A DNA stretch of 54,714 nucleotides from Ramlibacter sp. (GTDB lineage Bacteria > Pseudomonadota > Gammaproteobacteria > Burkholderiales > Burkholderiaceae_C), in the NCBI GenBank assembly GCA_021323335.1, contig JAJTCN010000040.1:1-54714 (forward strand), read 5' to 3'. This document shows positions 9,073-17,114 of this stretch, piece by piece. Position numbers and translations under genes: made by a program. Under the pieces are notes generated by a model. That model saw nothing but the letters and a program-made list of their open reading frames with translations. It was not told where the DNA came from and ran no database searches. How positions within the stretch are numbered: the stretch's first letter is position 1; each line of letters begins with the position of its first letter.

Positions 9073-9942
9073 TCAAGAGAGGATGAACCGCGTCACCGCG
9101 TCCCTGACTGGCGCGAGCCCGCGCAACGGCGTCGCCAGCGCACCGATGATCGTCACGTGGTTCACGCCTTCCAGCACCTCGAGCTCCACGTCGACCCCGG
9201 CTCCGCGCAGGCGCTGCGCGAGCTGCACGCTGTTGCGCTGCGGGTTCACAACCTGGTCTTCCCTGGCGGCCAGCAGCAGCGTGCGCGGCGCCTGTGCCGA
9301 GGCGTGCGCGATGGGCTGGCTGTCCAGGGGCGTGTCCGGCCAGTCGAAGGCGCGCCGCGAATCCGGGTCCACGATCGGCAGGAAGTTGTAGGGACCGGCC
9401 ATCCCCACCCAGCCGGCCAGTTGCCGTGGCTGCAGGCCGTGCCGCGCGAGCCAGCGATCATCCAGCGCCAGCATCGCGGCGTTGTAGGCCCCGGCGCTGT
9501 GCCCGACCAGGTAGATGCGTCGGGTCGAAGAGCCCAGCCGTTCCGCGTTGCGGAACCCCCACCTCACCGCGTCCGAGCAGTCCTGGAGGATCGCGTCCCA
9601 GCGCACCTGCGGGCTCAGCCGGTAGTCGGCCACCACGGCGATGATGCCGGCGCTGGCCAGGGCCTCGCCGACGAAGCGATAGTCCGCGCGGTCGCCCCTC
9701 GTCCACGAGCCGCCGTAGAAGAAGACGGCCAGCGGCGCGGCCGGTTGCGGCTGCAGCGGCACGTACACGTCCAGGCGCTGCCGCGCGTCGTCGCCGTAGG
9801 CGATGCCGGTCTCGGCGCGATACGTGCCTCGGGGCACCAGCACGTTCAGCGCGCCCGTGGCGCTGCAGCCGGCGAGCCCCAGCGCCCCGAGTGCGATCAG
9901 GTGGCGTCTCTTCGAGGCTGTCGGCATGGCGGTCATTGTCAT
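9073..9942 (-). CDS. alpha/beta hydrolase (esterase), putative lipoprotein
   Basis: About 289 aa from the ATG at 9942, which has AGGG a few bases upstream; further in-frame ATGs follow at 9936 and 9927. The N-terminus carries basic residues and the lipobox-like LALGALGLAGC, suggesting a Sec-exported lipoprotein. The alpha/beta-hydrolase signature is clear: oxyanion-hole segment FFYGGSWTRGD, nucleophile elbow GHSAGAYNA, and a likely acid and base in AREDQVVNP and GVNHVTI. It resembles the carboxylesterase/BD-FAE group. Substrate is unknown. It is transcribed away from the stressosome operon. Confidence 0.85.
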   Translation of the reverse strand: MTMTAMPTASKRRHLIALGALGLAGCSATGALNVLVPRGTYRAETGIAYGDDARQRLDVYVPLQPQPAAPLAVFFYGGSWTRGDRADYRFVGEALASAGIIAVVADYRLSPQVRWDAILQDCSDAVRWGFRNAERLGSSTRRIYLVGHSAGAYNAAMLALDDRWLARHGLQPRQLAGWVGMAGPYNFLPIVDPDSRRAFDWPDTPLDSQPIAHASAQAPRTLLLAAREDQVVNPQRNSVQLAQRLRGAGVDVELEVLEGVNHVTIIGALATPLRGLAPVRDAVTRFILS

Positions 9943-10142
9943 CGAGCACCCTAGCATCACCGCGGACCCGCTGCGCGGGCGACCGCCCCGGACGCAGGTA
10001 GGAGGCCGTCCTGCGCCGTCCGGCCTCCGCACCAAGGGCCTTCCCAAAGAATCAAGGCGGCTTGGTGCGAAAGCGTGCATACTCAGCTCACAAGTTCACC
10101 GATTGTTCGTCACCGACGGCTCCCTGGATTTAAGGAGCCGAC

Positions 10143-10997
10143 ATGGCCGACGACAACGGAATGGGGACCATCCTCAAGAACAACCAGCCTGCCATCCTGC
10201 GCGAATGGGTGGGCCTGCAGATGGCGGACAACAGCCGCCGCCACATCCTCAGCGAAGCCGAAGTGGGCGAGCAGTCGCGCGCCTTCCTCGACTCCTTCTC
10301 CAGCGCCTGCCAGAAAAGCTCCGACGAGGGCATGGCCGGCCTGCATTGGGACGAGGTGCGCGCATCGCTTTCCGACCTGTCGAAGAACCGCGCGCATGCC
10401 GGTTTTTCTCCCTCGGAAACCGCCACCTTCGTGTTCTCGCTGAAGGAACCGCTGTTCGCCGCGTTGCGGCACACGTACGCCTCGGACGCCATGCGCCTGA
10501 ACCAGGAAACGATGAGCGCCTCCGCCATGCTGGACAAGCTGGGCCTGGTCACGATCGAGGCGCACCAGCGTGGCCGTGAAAAGGTGATCGCGCGCCAGCA
10601 ACAGGAACTGCTGGACCTCTCCACGCCGGTCATCAAGCTCTGGGACGGCATCCTGGTGGTGCCCCTCATCGGCACGCTGGACAGCGAACGCACGCAGATC
10701 GTCATGGAGAACCTCCTGCAGGCCATCGTGGACGAGGAAGCGACTGTCGCCATCGTCGACATCACCGGCGTGCCCACCGTGGACACACTGGTCGCCCAGC
10801 ACCTGCTCAAGACCGTCTCCGCCGCCCGCCTGATGGGCGCGGAATGCATCATCAGCGGCATCCGCCCGCAGATCGCGCAGACCATCGTGCACCTGGGCGT
10901 GGACCTCGGCGACGTCGCCACCCGCTCCACGGTGGCCGATGCGCTGCGCATCGCGCTGGCGCGCCGCGGCCTCAGCGTCCACGCCACCGCGTCGTAA
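10143..10997 (+). CDS. RsbR-like stressosome scaffold with STAS domain
   Basis: A 284-aa protein with an N-terminal sensor-type helical domain (about 1-155, RsbRD_N-like) and a C-terminal STAS domain (about 160-280). The STAS part contains DITGVPTVDTLVAQHL, AARLMGAECIISGIRPQIAQT and IVHLGVDL, hallmarks of Bacillus RsbR. Thr215 in the VDT motif aligns by eye with the phosphorylated Thr205 of RsbRA, and Ser181 in GTLDSER may match the second site. RsbR and RsbS build the stressosome, which sequesters the RsbT kinase until stress (established knowledge). AAGGAG lies 5 bp before the ATG. It is the first gene of a tight operon. Confidence 0.9.
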   Translation: MADDNGMGTILKNNQPAILREWVGLQMADNSRRHILSEAEVGEQSRAFLDSFSSACQKSSDEGMAGLHWDEVRASLSDLSKNRAHAGFSPSETATFVFSLKEPLFAALRHTYASDAMRLNQETMSASAMLDKLGLVTIEAHQRGREKVIARQQQELLDLSTPVIKLWDGILVVPLIGTLDSERTQIVMENLLQAIVDEEATVAIVDITGVPTVDTLVAQHLLKTVSAARLMGAECIISGIRPQIAQTIVHLGVDLGDVATRSTVADALRIALARRGLSVHATAS

Positions 10998-11004
10998 GCG
11001 GTCC

Positions 11005-11361
11005 GTGGAGCAAATCGCCATCCTGAGGTTCAACGGCTACCTGCTCGTCACCATCCAGGTGGAGATGCACGACCGGCTGGTGCTGCGCCTGCAGGACGAC
11101 CTGACGACGATGCTGGCGAAGACGCATTCCCGCGGCGTGCTGATCGACATCTCGGCCCTGGAGATCGTCGACTCCTTCATCGGCCGGGCGCTCGGGCAGA
11201 TCGCCGGCATCTCGCGGGTGATGGGCGCGGTGACGGTGGTCGTCGGCATGAAGCCCGCCGTGGCCATCACGCTCGTCGAGCTCGGGCTTCCGCTGAATGG
11301 CCTGCGCACCGCCCTGACCGTCGACAAGGGCATGCGCCTCCTCGACGAAGCGGCGCGGTGA
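11005..11361 (+). CDS. RsbS-like STAS-domain stressosome protein
   Basis: A 118-aa single STAS domain, started at GTG 11005, just 7 bp after the rsbR-like stop, with protein VEQIAILRFNGYLLVTIQ. The signature LIDISALEIVDSFIGRALGQ places Ser57 at the RsbT phosphorylation site (Ser59 in Bacillus RsbS). Followed by RVMGAVTVVVGMKPAVAITLVELG, typical of RsbS. Role: minor scaffold subunit of the stressosome and main substrate of the RsbT switch kinase. The next gene begins 4 bp after its stop. Confidence 0.9.
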   Translation: MEQIAILRFNGYLLVTIQVEMHDRLVLRLQDDLTTMLAKTHSRGVLIDISALEIVDSFIGRALGQIAGISRVMGAVTVVVGMKPAVAITLVELGLPLNGLRTALTVDKGMRLLDEAAR

Positions 11362-11365
11362 CCCG

Positions 11366-12373
11366 ATGGAAACCACCATCGAAGTCGTCGAGCAAAGCCA
11401 GGTCGGGCAGGTTCGCCGTCTGGCGGTCGAACTGGCGCGCGCGCAGGGCCTGGGCGAGGCCGATCTCGGACGTGCAGCGCTCGTGGCCACCGAGCTGTCG
11501 ACCAACCTGGTGAAATACGGGAAGCAGGGGACCGTCACTCTCAACAGCTTCCACGACACGGTTGGCGCCGGCCTCCAGCTCATAGCGTCCGACGTCGGGC
11601 CGGGGTTCCCCGACTTCGATGCATCCCGGCGCGACGGCCACTCCACCGGCGGCAGCCTGGGCATCGGCCTGGGCGCCATCATGCGGGCCTCGGACCTGTT
11701 CGACACCTACAGCCGCATCGACCAGGGCACCGCCATCCTCAGCCGCATCGCGGCGGACCGCAATGTGCCTGCGGCACCGGCGCGGCCGGCCCTCGAGCTC
11801 GGGGCGCGCCGCGCACCGATGCGCGGCGAGGTGGAGTGCGGCGACGCCTGGGCGCACGCTCGCAGCGGCCGCTGGGAGCGCTTGTGCCTGGTCGACGGGC
11901 TCGGGCACGGCCCGCTCGCCGCCGTTGCCGCCGACGCCGCCCTGGCAGCGTTCCGCGCGGCGCCGGACAGCGCCACGCCGGGCGACATCATCGGGCTGTG
12001 CCACGCGGCGATGGGCAACACCCGCGGCGCCGTCATGGCCGTGGCGGCCATCGACCAGGCCGAGGGCAAGTTCGTCTTCGCCGGCGTCGGCAACATCGCG
12101 GGCGTGGTCCATTCGGGCGAGTCTTCGCATCACCTGCTGTCGGTCGACGGGATCGTGGGCCACAACGTGCGAAAGGTGCTGATGGTCGAGCGCTGCTGGT
12201 CGCCCGGCGACACGCTGGTGCTCGCCACCGACGGCTTGTCCGGGCGCTGGAACATGAACGCCTATCCGGGCCTGCTCAAGCGGCATGCGCTGCTGGTGGC
12301 ATCCGTCCTCTTCCGGGACTTCGCCCGGCCCACCGACGATGCCACGGTGCTCGTGGCACGGGACCTCCGATGA
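11366..12373 (+). CDS. RsbT-like serine kinase fused to SpoIIE/RsbX-like phosphatase
   Basis: A 335-aa two-domain protein. Residues 1-135 form a GHKL anti-sigma-type ATPase: N-box ATELSTNLVKYG, G1 DVGPGFPD, G2 GSLGIGLGA. Residues about 150-335 form a PP2C/SpoIIE phosphatase: VDGLGHGPLA, GAVMAVAAID, FVFAGVGNIAGVV, LVLATDGLSG and PTDDATVLVARD. In Bacillus the kinase (RsbT) and feedback phosphatase (RsbX) are separate proteins. Here the enzymes that phosphorylate and reset the stressosome are on one chain. Its stop overlaps the next start (ATGA at 12370-12373), so the two are translationally coupled. Confidence 0.9.
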   Translation: METTIEVVEQSQVGQVRRLAVELARAQGLGEADLGRAALVATELSTNLVKYGKQGTVTLNSFHDTVGAGLQLIASDVGPGFPDFDASRRDGHSTGGSLGIGLGAIMRASDLFDTYSRIDQGTAILSRIAADRNVPAAPARPALELGARRAPMRGEVECGDAWAHARSGRWERLCLVDGLGHGPLAAVAADAALAAFRAAPDSATPGDIIGLCHAAMGNTRGAVMAVAAIDQAEGKFVFAGVGNIAGVVHSGESSHHLLSVDGIVGHNVRKVLMVERCWSPGDTLVLATDGLSGRWNMNAYPGLLKRHALLVASVLFRDFARPTDDATVLVARDLR

Positions 12374-13638
12374 AACACGCCATCCTGGCGGCGCCCATCA
12401 CGCGCCACAACCTGGTGGTCGTTCGCGACCGGGCGCGCGCCGTGGGCGCCTTGTGCGGCCTGGACAAGATGGACGGCACCCGTTTCGTGACGGCGGTGTC
12501 GGAGGTCGCGCGCAACGCGGTGCAGTACGCGGGGGAGGGCACGGTCACGTTCCACCTCGACCTGGGCGACAGTCCCGACGCGACGCAGTACGTCGTGGCC
12601 GAAGTGGCGGACCAGGGGCCGGGCATCCCCGACCTGGCCGGGGTGCTGGCCGGTCGCGTCAACGCGAACCGGGTCGTCGGCCGCGGCCTCGCGAGCTGCC
12701 GGCGGCTGGCCGACCGGTTCGCGGTGCGGCAGCCTGCCGCCGGCGGCACCGTCGTCGTCATCGAGATGGCGCGCGCGCGGGGTGCGGCCCGCCTGCGGGC
12801 CGAGCAGGTCGACCCGCTCGCCGCGCAACTGGCCGAGCGCAAGCCCCAGTCCGTGCAGGAGGAGTACGAGCAGCAGCAGCGGGACATGATGCAGGCGCTG
12901 CAGTCCCTGAAGGACCGCCAATCCGAGCTCGAAATGGCCGACGGGCGCAAGAACCAGTTCGTCGCAACCCTCGCGCACGAGTTGCGCAATCCGCTCGGCA
13001 CCTTGCAGATGACGCTGCAGATCCTGCGGCGCAAGCCGGAGTTCCAGCAGCCGGAGCTGGTGAAGCACCTGGCCGTGATCGCACGCCAGGCGCAGCAGAT
13101 CAACCAGCTGGTCAACGACCTGATGGACGCGTCCCGCGTGAGCCAGGGCAAGGTGGAGCTGGACAAGCGTCCCACGGACATGAACGAGCTGGTGGGCCAG
13201 GCGCTCGAGATGACCGGTGCGGCCATGGCCGCCAAGAAGCACCAGGTGGACCTGACGCTGCACGGGGAGCCGCTGTGGGTGGACGCGGACGCCACCCGCC
13301 TGAAGCAGGTGTTTTCCAACGTGATGCACAACGCCGCGCGCTACAGCGCGGAGCAGGGGCGCATCCTCGTGCGCGTCAGCCGCGCGGAGGCGCAGGCCGT
13401 GGTGGAGGTGGACGACCAGGGCTTCGGCATCGCCCCCGACCTGCTGCCCCACGTCTTCGGCCTGTTCGTGCAGGGAACGAATGGCAAGGACGGCCAGCCT
13501 CCCGGCCTGGGCGTGGGCCTGAGCCTGGCGCAGCGCCTCGTGCAGGAGCACGGCGGCACCATCACCGCCGCGAGCGAGGGCGTGGGGCGCGGCAGCCGCT
13601 TCACGGTGACGCTGCCGCTCTGCGCACCCGCCGGCTGA
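12370..13638 (+). CDS. RsbT-like ATPase domain fused to a histidine kinase
   Basis: A 422-aa chimera. Residues 1-140 are a second GHKL anti-sigma-like domain (N-box VSEVARNAVQYAG, G1 VADQGPGIPD, G2 GRGLASCRRLADRF). A glutamine-rich predicted coiled coil follows (about 155-190). HisKA has the phospho-acceptor His203 in LAHELRNPLGTLQ, and the terminal HATPase_c domain has NVMHNAARYS, DDQGFGIAPDLLPHVFGLF and GLGVGLSLAQRLVQEHGG. No transmembrane segment is visible, so it is cytosolic. It probably converts stressosome state into histidine phosphotransfer, but no partner response regulator gene lies next to it. Domain calls are firm; the role is inference. Confidence 0.88.
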   Translation: MKHAILAAPITRHNLVVVRDRARAVGALCGLDKMDGTRFVTAVSEVARNAVQYAGEGTVTFHLDLGDSPDATQYVVAEVADQGPGIPDLAGVLAGRVNANRVVGRGLASCRRLADRFAVRQPAAGGTVVVIEMARARGAARLRAEQVDPLAAQLAERKPQSVQEEYEQQQRDMMQALQSLKDRQSELEMADGRKNQFVATLAHELRNPLGTLQMTLQILRRKPEFQQPELVKHLAVIARQAQQINQLVNDLMDASRVSQGKVELDKRPTDMNELVGQALEMTGAAMAAKKHQVDLTLHGEPLWVDADATRLKQVFSNVMHNAARYSAEQGRILVRVSRAEAQAVVEVDDQGFGIAPDLLPHVFGLFVQGTNGKDGQPPGLGVGLSLAQRLVQEHGGTITAASEGVGRGSRFTVTLPLCAPAG

Positions 13639-13650
13639 GCCGCGCGCTCC

Positions 13651-13678
13651 TTGACTTCATGTCACGCCGTGATATGTT
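13651..13678 (+). promoter_or_regulatory. candidate sigma-70-like promoter for the PAS gene
   Basis: TTGACT (13651-13656) and TATGTT (13673-13678) are separated by 16 bp. The expected transcription start falls at or beside the ATG at 13685, which would give a leaderless or nearly leaderless mRNA. GGGG just before the ATG is a poor ribosome-binding site at that distance. This is suggestive only. Confidence 0.35.
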
Positions 13679-13684
13679 TGGGGC

Positions 13685-14131
13685 ATGCCCGATCCCTCAG
13701 GCGCCGCTCCCGTGCAACCCGCCGTCGCGCAGGACCTTGCCGGCGCCGTGATGCGGTCCAGGGTCATCGATGCCATGACCGACGCGGTGATCGTTGCCGA
13801 TCCGCAGGGCACCATCCGCGTGTGGAACCGGGGCGCCGAAGTGATCTTCGGTTTTTCCCCGCAGGAGGCCATCGGCCACCCGCTCGACCTGATCGTGCCG
13901 GAGCGCTTTCGTGCGGCCCACGACGCCGGCTTCCGCCGGGCCCTGGCCAGCGGCCACCTGCGGGTGGACGGCAAGGTCATGACGACGCGCGCCACCCACA
14001 AATACGGCAGCCGTCTCTATGTCGACTTCTCGTTCGGCCTGCTCCAGGATGAAACAGGCGCCGTGGTCGGCGTCTTCGCGGTGGGACGCGACGTGACGGC
14101 GCGGCAGCTTGCCGCATCCCCGCATTCTTAA
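13685..14131 (+). CDS. single PAS-domain sensor protein
   Basis: A 148-aa protein consisting of one PAS/PAC domain: VIDAMTDAVIVADPQGTIRVW, NRGAEVIFGFSPQEAIGHPLD and YVDFSFGLLQDETGAVVGVFAVGRDVTARQ. There is no output domain. It follows the RsbT-histidine kinase gene by 46 bp and may feed the same signalling route, but it has its own promoter-like sequence. The last residues and the TAA stop (14129-14131) lie in the left end of a 58-bp palindrome. The original C-terminus may therefore have been longer before that element arrived. Confidence 0.82.
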   Translation: MPDPSGAAPVQPAVAQDLAGAVMRSRVIDAMTDAVIVADPQGTIRVWNRGAEVIFGFSPQEAIGHPLDLIVPERFRAAHDAGFRRALASGHLRVDGKVMTTRATHKYGSRLYVDFSFGLLQDETGAVVGVFAVGRDVTARQLAASPHS

Positions 14132-14185
14132 TTGGGGTCAGATTCCAATTATTTGAAGAAATAATTGGAATCTGACCCCAATTAA
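14128..14185. repeat. 58-bp palindrome, second copy of the dnaE2 REP-like family
   Basis: Two perfect 27-nt arms with a 4-nt loop (GAAG, 14155-14158). The core ATTGGGGTCAGATTCCAAT and its complement match the palindrome at 8297-8357, while the outer and innermost bases differ (TTA versus CACTA; ATTATTT versus AATTT). It overlaps the stop codon of the PAS gene and abuts a terminator hairpin for the opposite operon. Confidence 0.9.
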
Positions 14186-14207
14186 AAGGCCTCCCGCGGG
14201 AGGCCTT
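14186..14207 (-). terminator. intrinsic terminator of the E1/TRAP operon
   Basis: A 22-nt perfect GC-rich palindrome (AAGGCCTCCCGCGGGAGGCC plus TT). Read on the minus strand it is followed by TTTTAATT, and it lies 20 bp after the dctP stop. It is immediately adjacent to the REP-like palindrome. Confidence 0.75.
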
Positions 14208-14226
14208 GGCAGCGGGCCGAGCCTGC

Positions 14227-15261
14227 TTACTTCTTGCGCGCGGCGATGTCCTTCTCGGCCTGGTTCACCAGGTCGGCGCCGATGGTGGCCTTCCACTTCT
14301 CGTAGACCGGGCGCGTCGCCTTCACGAAGGCATCGCGCTCCGCGGGCGAGAGCGTGGTGACGGTCACGCCCATGCCGGCCACTTCCTTCAGCAGCGGCTT
14401 GTCGGCTTCGACCAGGCCCTTGCGCGCCAGGGCGATCTCCTGCTTGCCGGCGTCGATGGCGGACTGGCGCACGGCGGCCTGGTCGGCCGGCGTCCACGAT
14501 GCCCAGACATCCTTGTTGACGACGAACACCAGCGGGTCGGCCACGTAGCCCCAGGTCGTCACGTACTTCTGGCCCACCGTGTGCATCTTCAGCACGGTGA
14601 ACAGGAACATCGGGTTCTCCTGGCCGTCGACCGCGCCGCTGGACAGCGCCGGCTGCGCATCGGCCCAGCTCATTTGCGTCGGGTTCGCGCCCAGCGCATT
14701 GAAGGTGTCGGAGAACAGCGGCGAGCCGACCACGCGGATCTTCATGCCCTTCAGGTCTTCCGGCGACTTGATCGCCTTCTTGCTGTTGGTCAGCTCGCGG
14801 AAGCCGTTCTCGCCAAAGGCCAGCGGCACCGCGCCGGCGCGGTCGATGGTGGCGAAGATGCGCTTGCCGACTTCGCCTTGCGTCAGCGCGTCGACCGCCG
14901 CGTAGTCGGGCATCAGGAAGGGCAGCGAGAACAGGTTCAGTTCCTTGACCTGCGGTGACCAGTTGATGGTGGAGCCCACCGCCATGTCGATCACGCCCTG
15001 GCGCAGCGCGCTGAACTCGCGCGTCTGGTCGCCCTGCACCAGCGAGACGCCGGGGTACAGCTTGATGTTGATGCGGCCCTGCGTGCGCTCCCGCACCAGG
15101 TCGGCCCAGATCTGGCCGGCCATGCCCCAGGGCGTGGGCGGGCCCAGCACCAGCGACATCTTGTATTCGGCCTTGTAGTTCGACTGTGCGATGGCGGTGT
15201 GGGAGAAGGCGAGGGCGGTGGCCGCCATGGCCAGGCCCAGCAGGGTGCGACGGAACTTCAT
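14227..15261 (-). CDS. dctP: TRAP transporter substrate-binding protein DctP
   Basis: A 344-aa periplasmic receptor with signal peptide MKFRRTLLGLAMAATALAFS ending at about AIAQ. The DctP family pattern is complete: DLKGMKIRVVGSPLFSDTF, ALGANPTQMSWADAQPALSS, then GAVDGQENPMF, and VNKDVWASWTPADQAAV. AAGGAG lies 8 bp before the ATG. The ligand is probably an organic acid, not determinable further. It is the last gene of a five-gene minus-strand operon with E1 dehydrogenase subunits, which suggests that the transported acid or its product feeds that dehydrogenase. It serves as the intact comparator for the shortened DctP at 25261-26172. Confidence 0.92.
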   Translation of the reverse strand: MKFRRTLLGLAMAATALAFSHTAIAQSNYKAEYKMSLVLGPPTPWGMAGQIWADLVRERTQGRINIKLYPGVSLVQGDQTREFSALRQGVIDMAVGSTINWSPQVKELNLFSLPFLMPDYAAVDALTQGEVGKRIFATIDRAGAVPLAFGENGFRELTNSKKAIKSPEDLKGMKIRVVGSPLFSDTFNALGANPTQMSWADAQPALSSGAVDGQENPMFLFTVLKMHTVGQKYVTTWGYVADPLVFVVNKDVWASWTPADQAAVRQSAIDAGKQEIALARKGLVEADKPLLKEVAGMGVTVTTLSPAERDAFVKATRPVYEKWKATIGADLVNQAEKDIAARKK

Positions 15262-15293
15262 GGGATGTCTCCTTGGGTGAACGAACGAACGAT

Positions 15294-16592
15294 TCAATAG
15301 CCGAGAGTCTTCGGCAGCCACAACGCCAGCTGCGGGAAGGCGATGACCAGCACCATCACCAGCGCCATGGACAGCAGCATCCAGCCGACCCAGCGGATCG
15401 TGGACTCCATCGGCACCTTGGCGATGCGGCACGAGACCATCAGGTTCACGGCCAGCGGCGGGGTGAACTGGCCCAGTGCCACCTTCAGCGTGAGGATCAC
15501 GCCGAACCACACCGGGTCCCACTTGTAGTGATTGACGATGGGCAGCAGCAGCGGCACGAAGATGAGGAAGATCGACACGCCGTCGAGGAACATGCCCACC
15601 GTCACCAGCAGCAGGATCAGCAGCGCCAGCACGCCGTACTCGCCAAGGCCGGAGTTGACGATGGCGCGCGTCACGGGGTCGATCACGCCCAGCGTCGACA
15701 GCGAATAGGCGAAGATGCCGGCCAGCGCCACCACCAGCAGGATCACCGCCGACAGCTCGCCCGATTCGCGCAAGATGGTGAACAGGTCGCGGGCCTTGAT
15801 CGTCCGGTGCACCACCATGCCGACGAAGAGGCCGTAGAACACGGCGACCACCGCGGCCTCGGTCGGGGTGAACCAGCCGGCCCGCATGCCGCCCAGGATC
15901 AGCACCGGCGCCGCCAGCCCCCACAGCGCGTCGCGCAGGCTGCGCCAGAACGGCGGGCGCGGCAGGCTGGCCTCGAGCTGGCCCATCTTGTGCCGGCGCG
16001 CCATCCACACCGCCGGGATCATCAGCGCGAAGCCGGCCAGCACGCCGGGGATCATGCCGGCGGCGAACAGTGCGGGCACCGAAGCGCCCGGCACCATCAC
16101 CGAATAGACGATGAAGGCGATCGAAGGCGGGATCAGGATGTCGGTGGCGGCGGCCGCGCCGACCACGCTGGCCGAATACGAGGGCGGGTAGCCGGCCCGG
16201 CTCATGGCCGCGATCATCACCGCGCCCACCGCCGCGGCATTGGCTGGCCCCGAGCCCGAGATGCCGCCGAGGAACATGGCGACGGCGATCGCCACCAGCG
16301 GCAGCATGCCGGGACCGCGCCCGACGATGGCCACCGCGAAGTTCACCAGCCGCAGCGCGACGCCGGAGCGGTCGAAGATCGAACCCACCAGCACGAACAT
16401 CGGCACCGCGAGCAGCGGGTACTTGGCCAGCCCCGCGTAGAAGTTCTGCGGCACGGCCAGCAGGCCGAACCATTGCGTGCCGGCATTGGCCAGCGCGATG
16501 CACACCGCGCCCGCCAGCCCCAGAGCCGCGCCGATCGGGACGCCGAGCATCAGCATCGCCAGGAACGCGACGAAGAGCAGCGTGGCGATCAT
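15294..16592 (-). CDS. dctM: TRAP transporter large permease DctM
   Basis: A 432-aa, highly hydrophobic protein with the multiple membrane helices of the DctM/TRAP large subunit. Family segments include GGISGSGPANAAAVGAVMI, ATDILIPPSIAFIVYSVMV, GWFTPTEAAVVAVFYGLFVG and LKVALGQFTPPLAVNLMV. Length is normal for DctM. The start ATG overlaps the dctQ stop (ATGA at 16589-16592), indicating coupling. It forms the Na+- or H+-driven translocation channel together with DctQ. Confidence 0.92.
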   Translation of the reverse strand: MIATLLFVAFLAMLMLGVPIGAALGLAGAVCIALANAGTQWFGLLAVPQNFYAGLAKYPLLAVPMFVLVGSIFDRSGVALRLVNFAVAIVGRGPGMLPLVAIAVAMFLGGISGSGPANAAAVGAVMIAAMSRAGYPPSYSASVVGAAAATDILIPPSIAFIVYSVMVPGASVPALFAAGMIPGVLAGFALMIPAVWMARRHKMGQLEASLPRPPFWRSLRDALWGLAAPVLILGGMRAGWFTPTEAAVVAVFYGLFVGMVVHRTIKARDLFTILRESGELSAVILLVVALAGIFAYSLSTLGVIDPVTRAIVNSGLGEYGVLALLILLLVTVGMFLDGVSIFLIFVPLLLPIVNHYKWDPVWFGVILTLKVALGQFTPPLAVNLMVSCRIAKVPMESTIRWVGWMLLSMALVMVLVIAFPQLALWLPKTLGY

Positions 16593-17110
16593 GGCCGGCG
16601 TCCGCGGCGGATGAACAGGCCGAGTGCGCGGCCCGCGATGGCGATCGACATCACCGGCATCCAGATCGTGTACCACCAGACCGGCACGCCGATGCCGGGC
16701 GAAGTCTCGCCGAACCGGATGTCGTCGTACACCACGCGCGTGCTCAGCACCGCGATGATGGCGAACAGCAGGAACACCATCAGCGCGCCGAAGCGCGCCA
16801 GTGCGCGCTGCCGCCATTCCGGCCCGTTGTCGGCGAAGTACTCGATGCGGATCTGCCGGTTGCGCGCCACGGCGGCGGAGCCCGCCACCAGCGCCAGCAC
16901 GATCATCAGGAAGATGGAGATCTCCTCCGTCCAGGCGAAGGACTGGCTGGTGAAGTAGCGCACCAGCACGTTGGCGAATGTGATCAGCGCCAGCAAGGCC
17001 ATGACGATGACGGTCAGCCAGTCCTCGATGGCCAGCGGCACGCGCGTGGCCTCGTCGGGGTGGACCGGGGCTTCGCCGGGGAGGGGGTCGGGCAGTTCAG
17101 GCAGCGCCAT
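16589..17110 (-). CDS. dctQ: TRAP transporter small permease DctQ
   Basis: A 173-aa protein with about four membrane helices and the DctQ signature FAWTEEISIFLMIVLALVAGS followed by ARNRQIRIEYF. The start at MALPELPDP was chosen because the upstream frame is antisense-type low-complexity sequence and this ATG lies 4 bp after the preceding gene's stop. It couples to DctM, with which it overlaps by 4 bp. Confidence 0.88.
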   Translation of the reverse strand: MALPELPDPLPGEAPVHPDEATRVPLAIEDWLTVIVMALLALITFANVLVRYFTSQSFAWTEEISIFLMIVLALVAGSAAVARNRQIRIEYFADNGPEWRQRALARFGALMVFLLFAIIAVLSTRVVYDDIRFGETSPGIGVPVWWYTIWMPVMSIAIAGRALGLFIRRGRRP

Positions 17111-17114
17111 GGCT

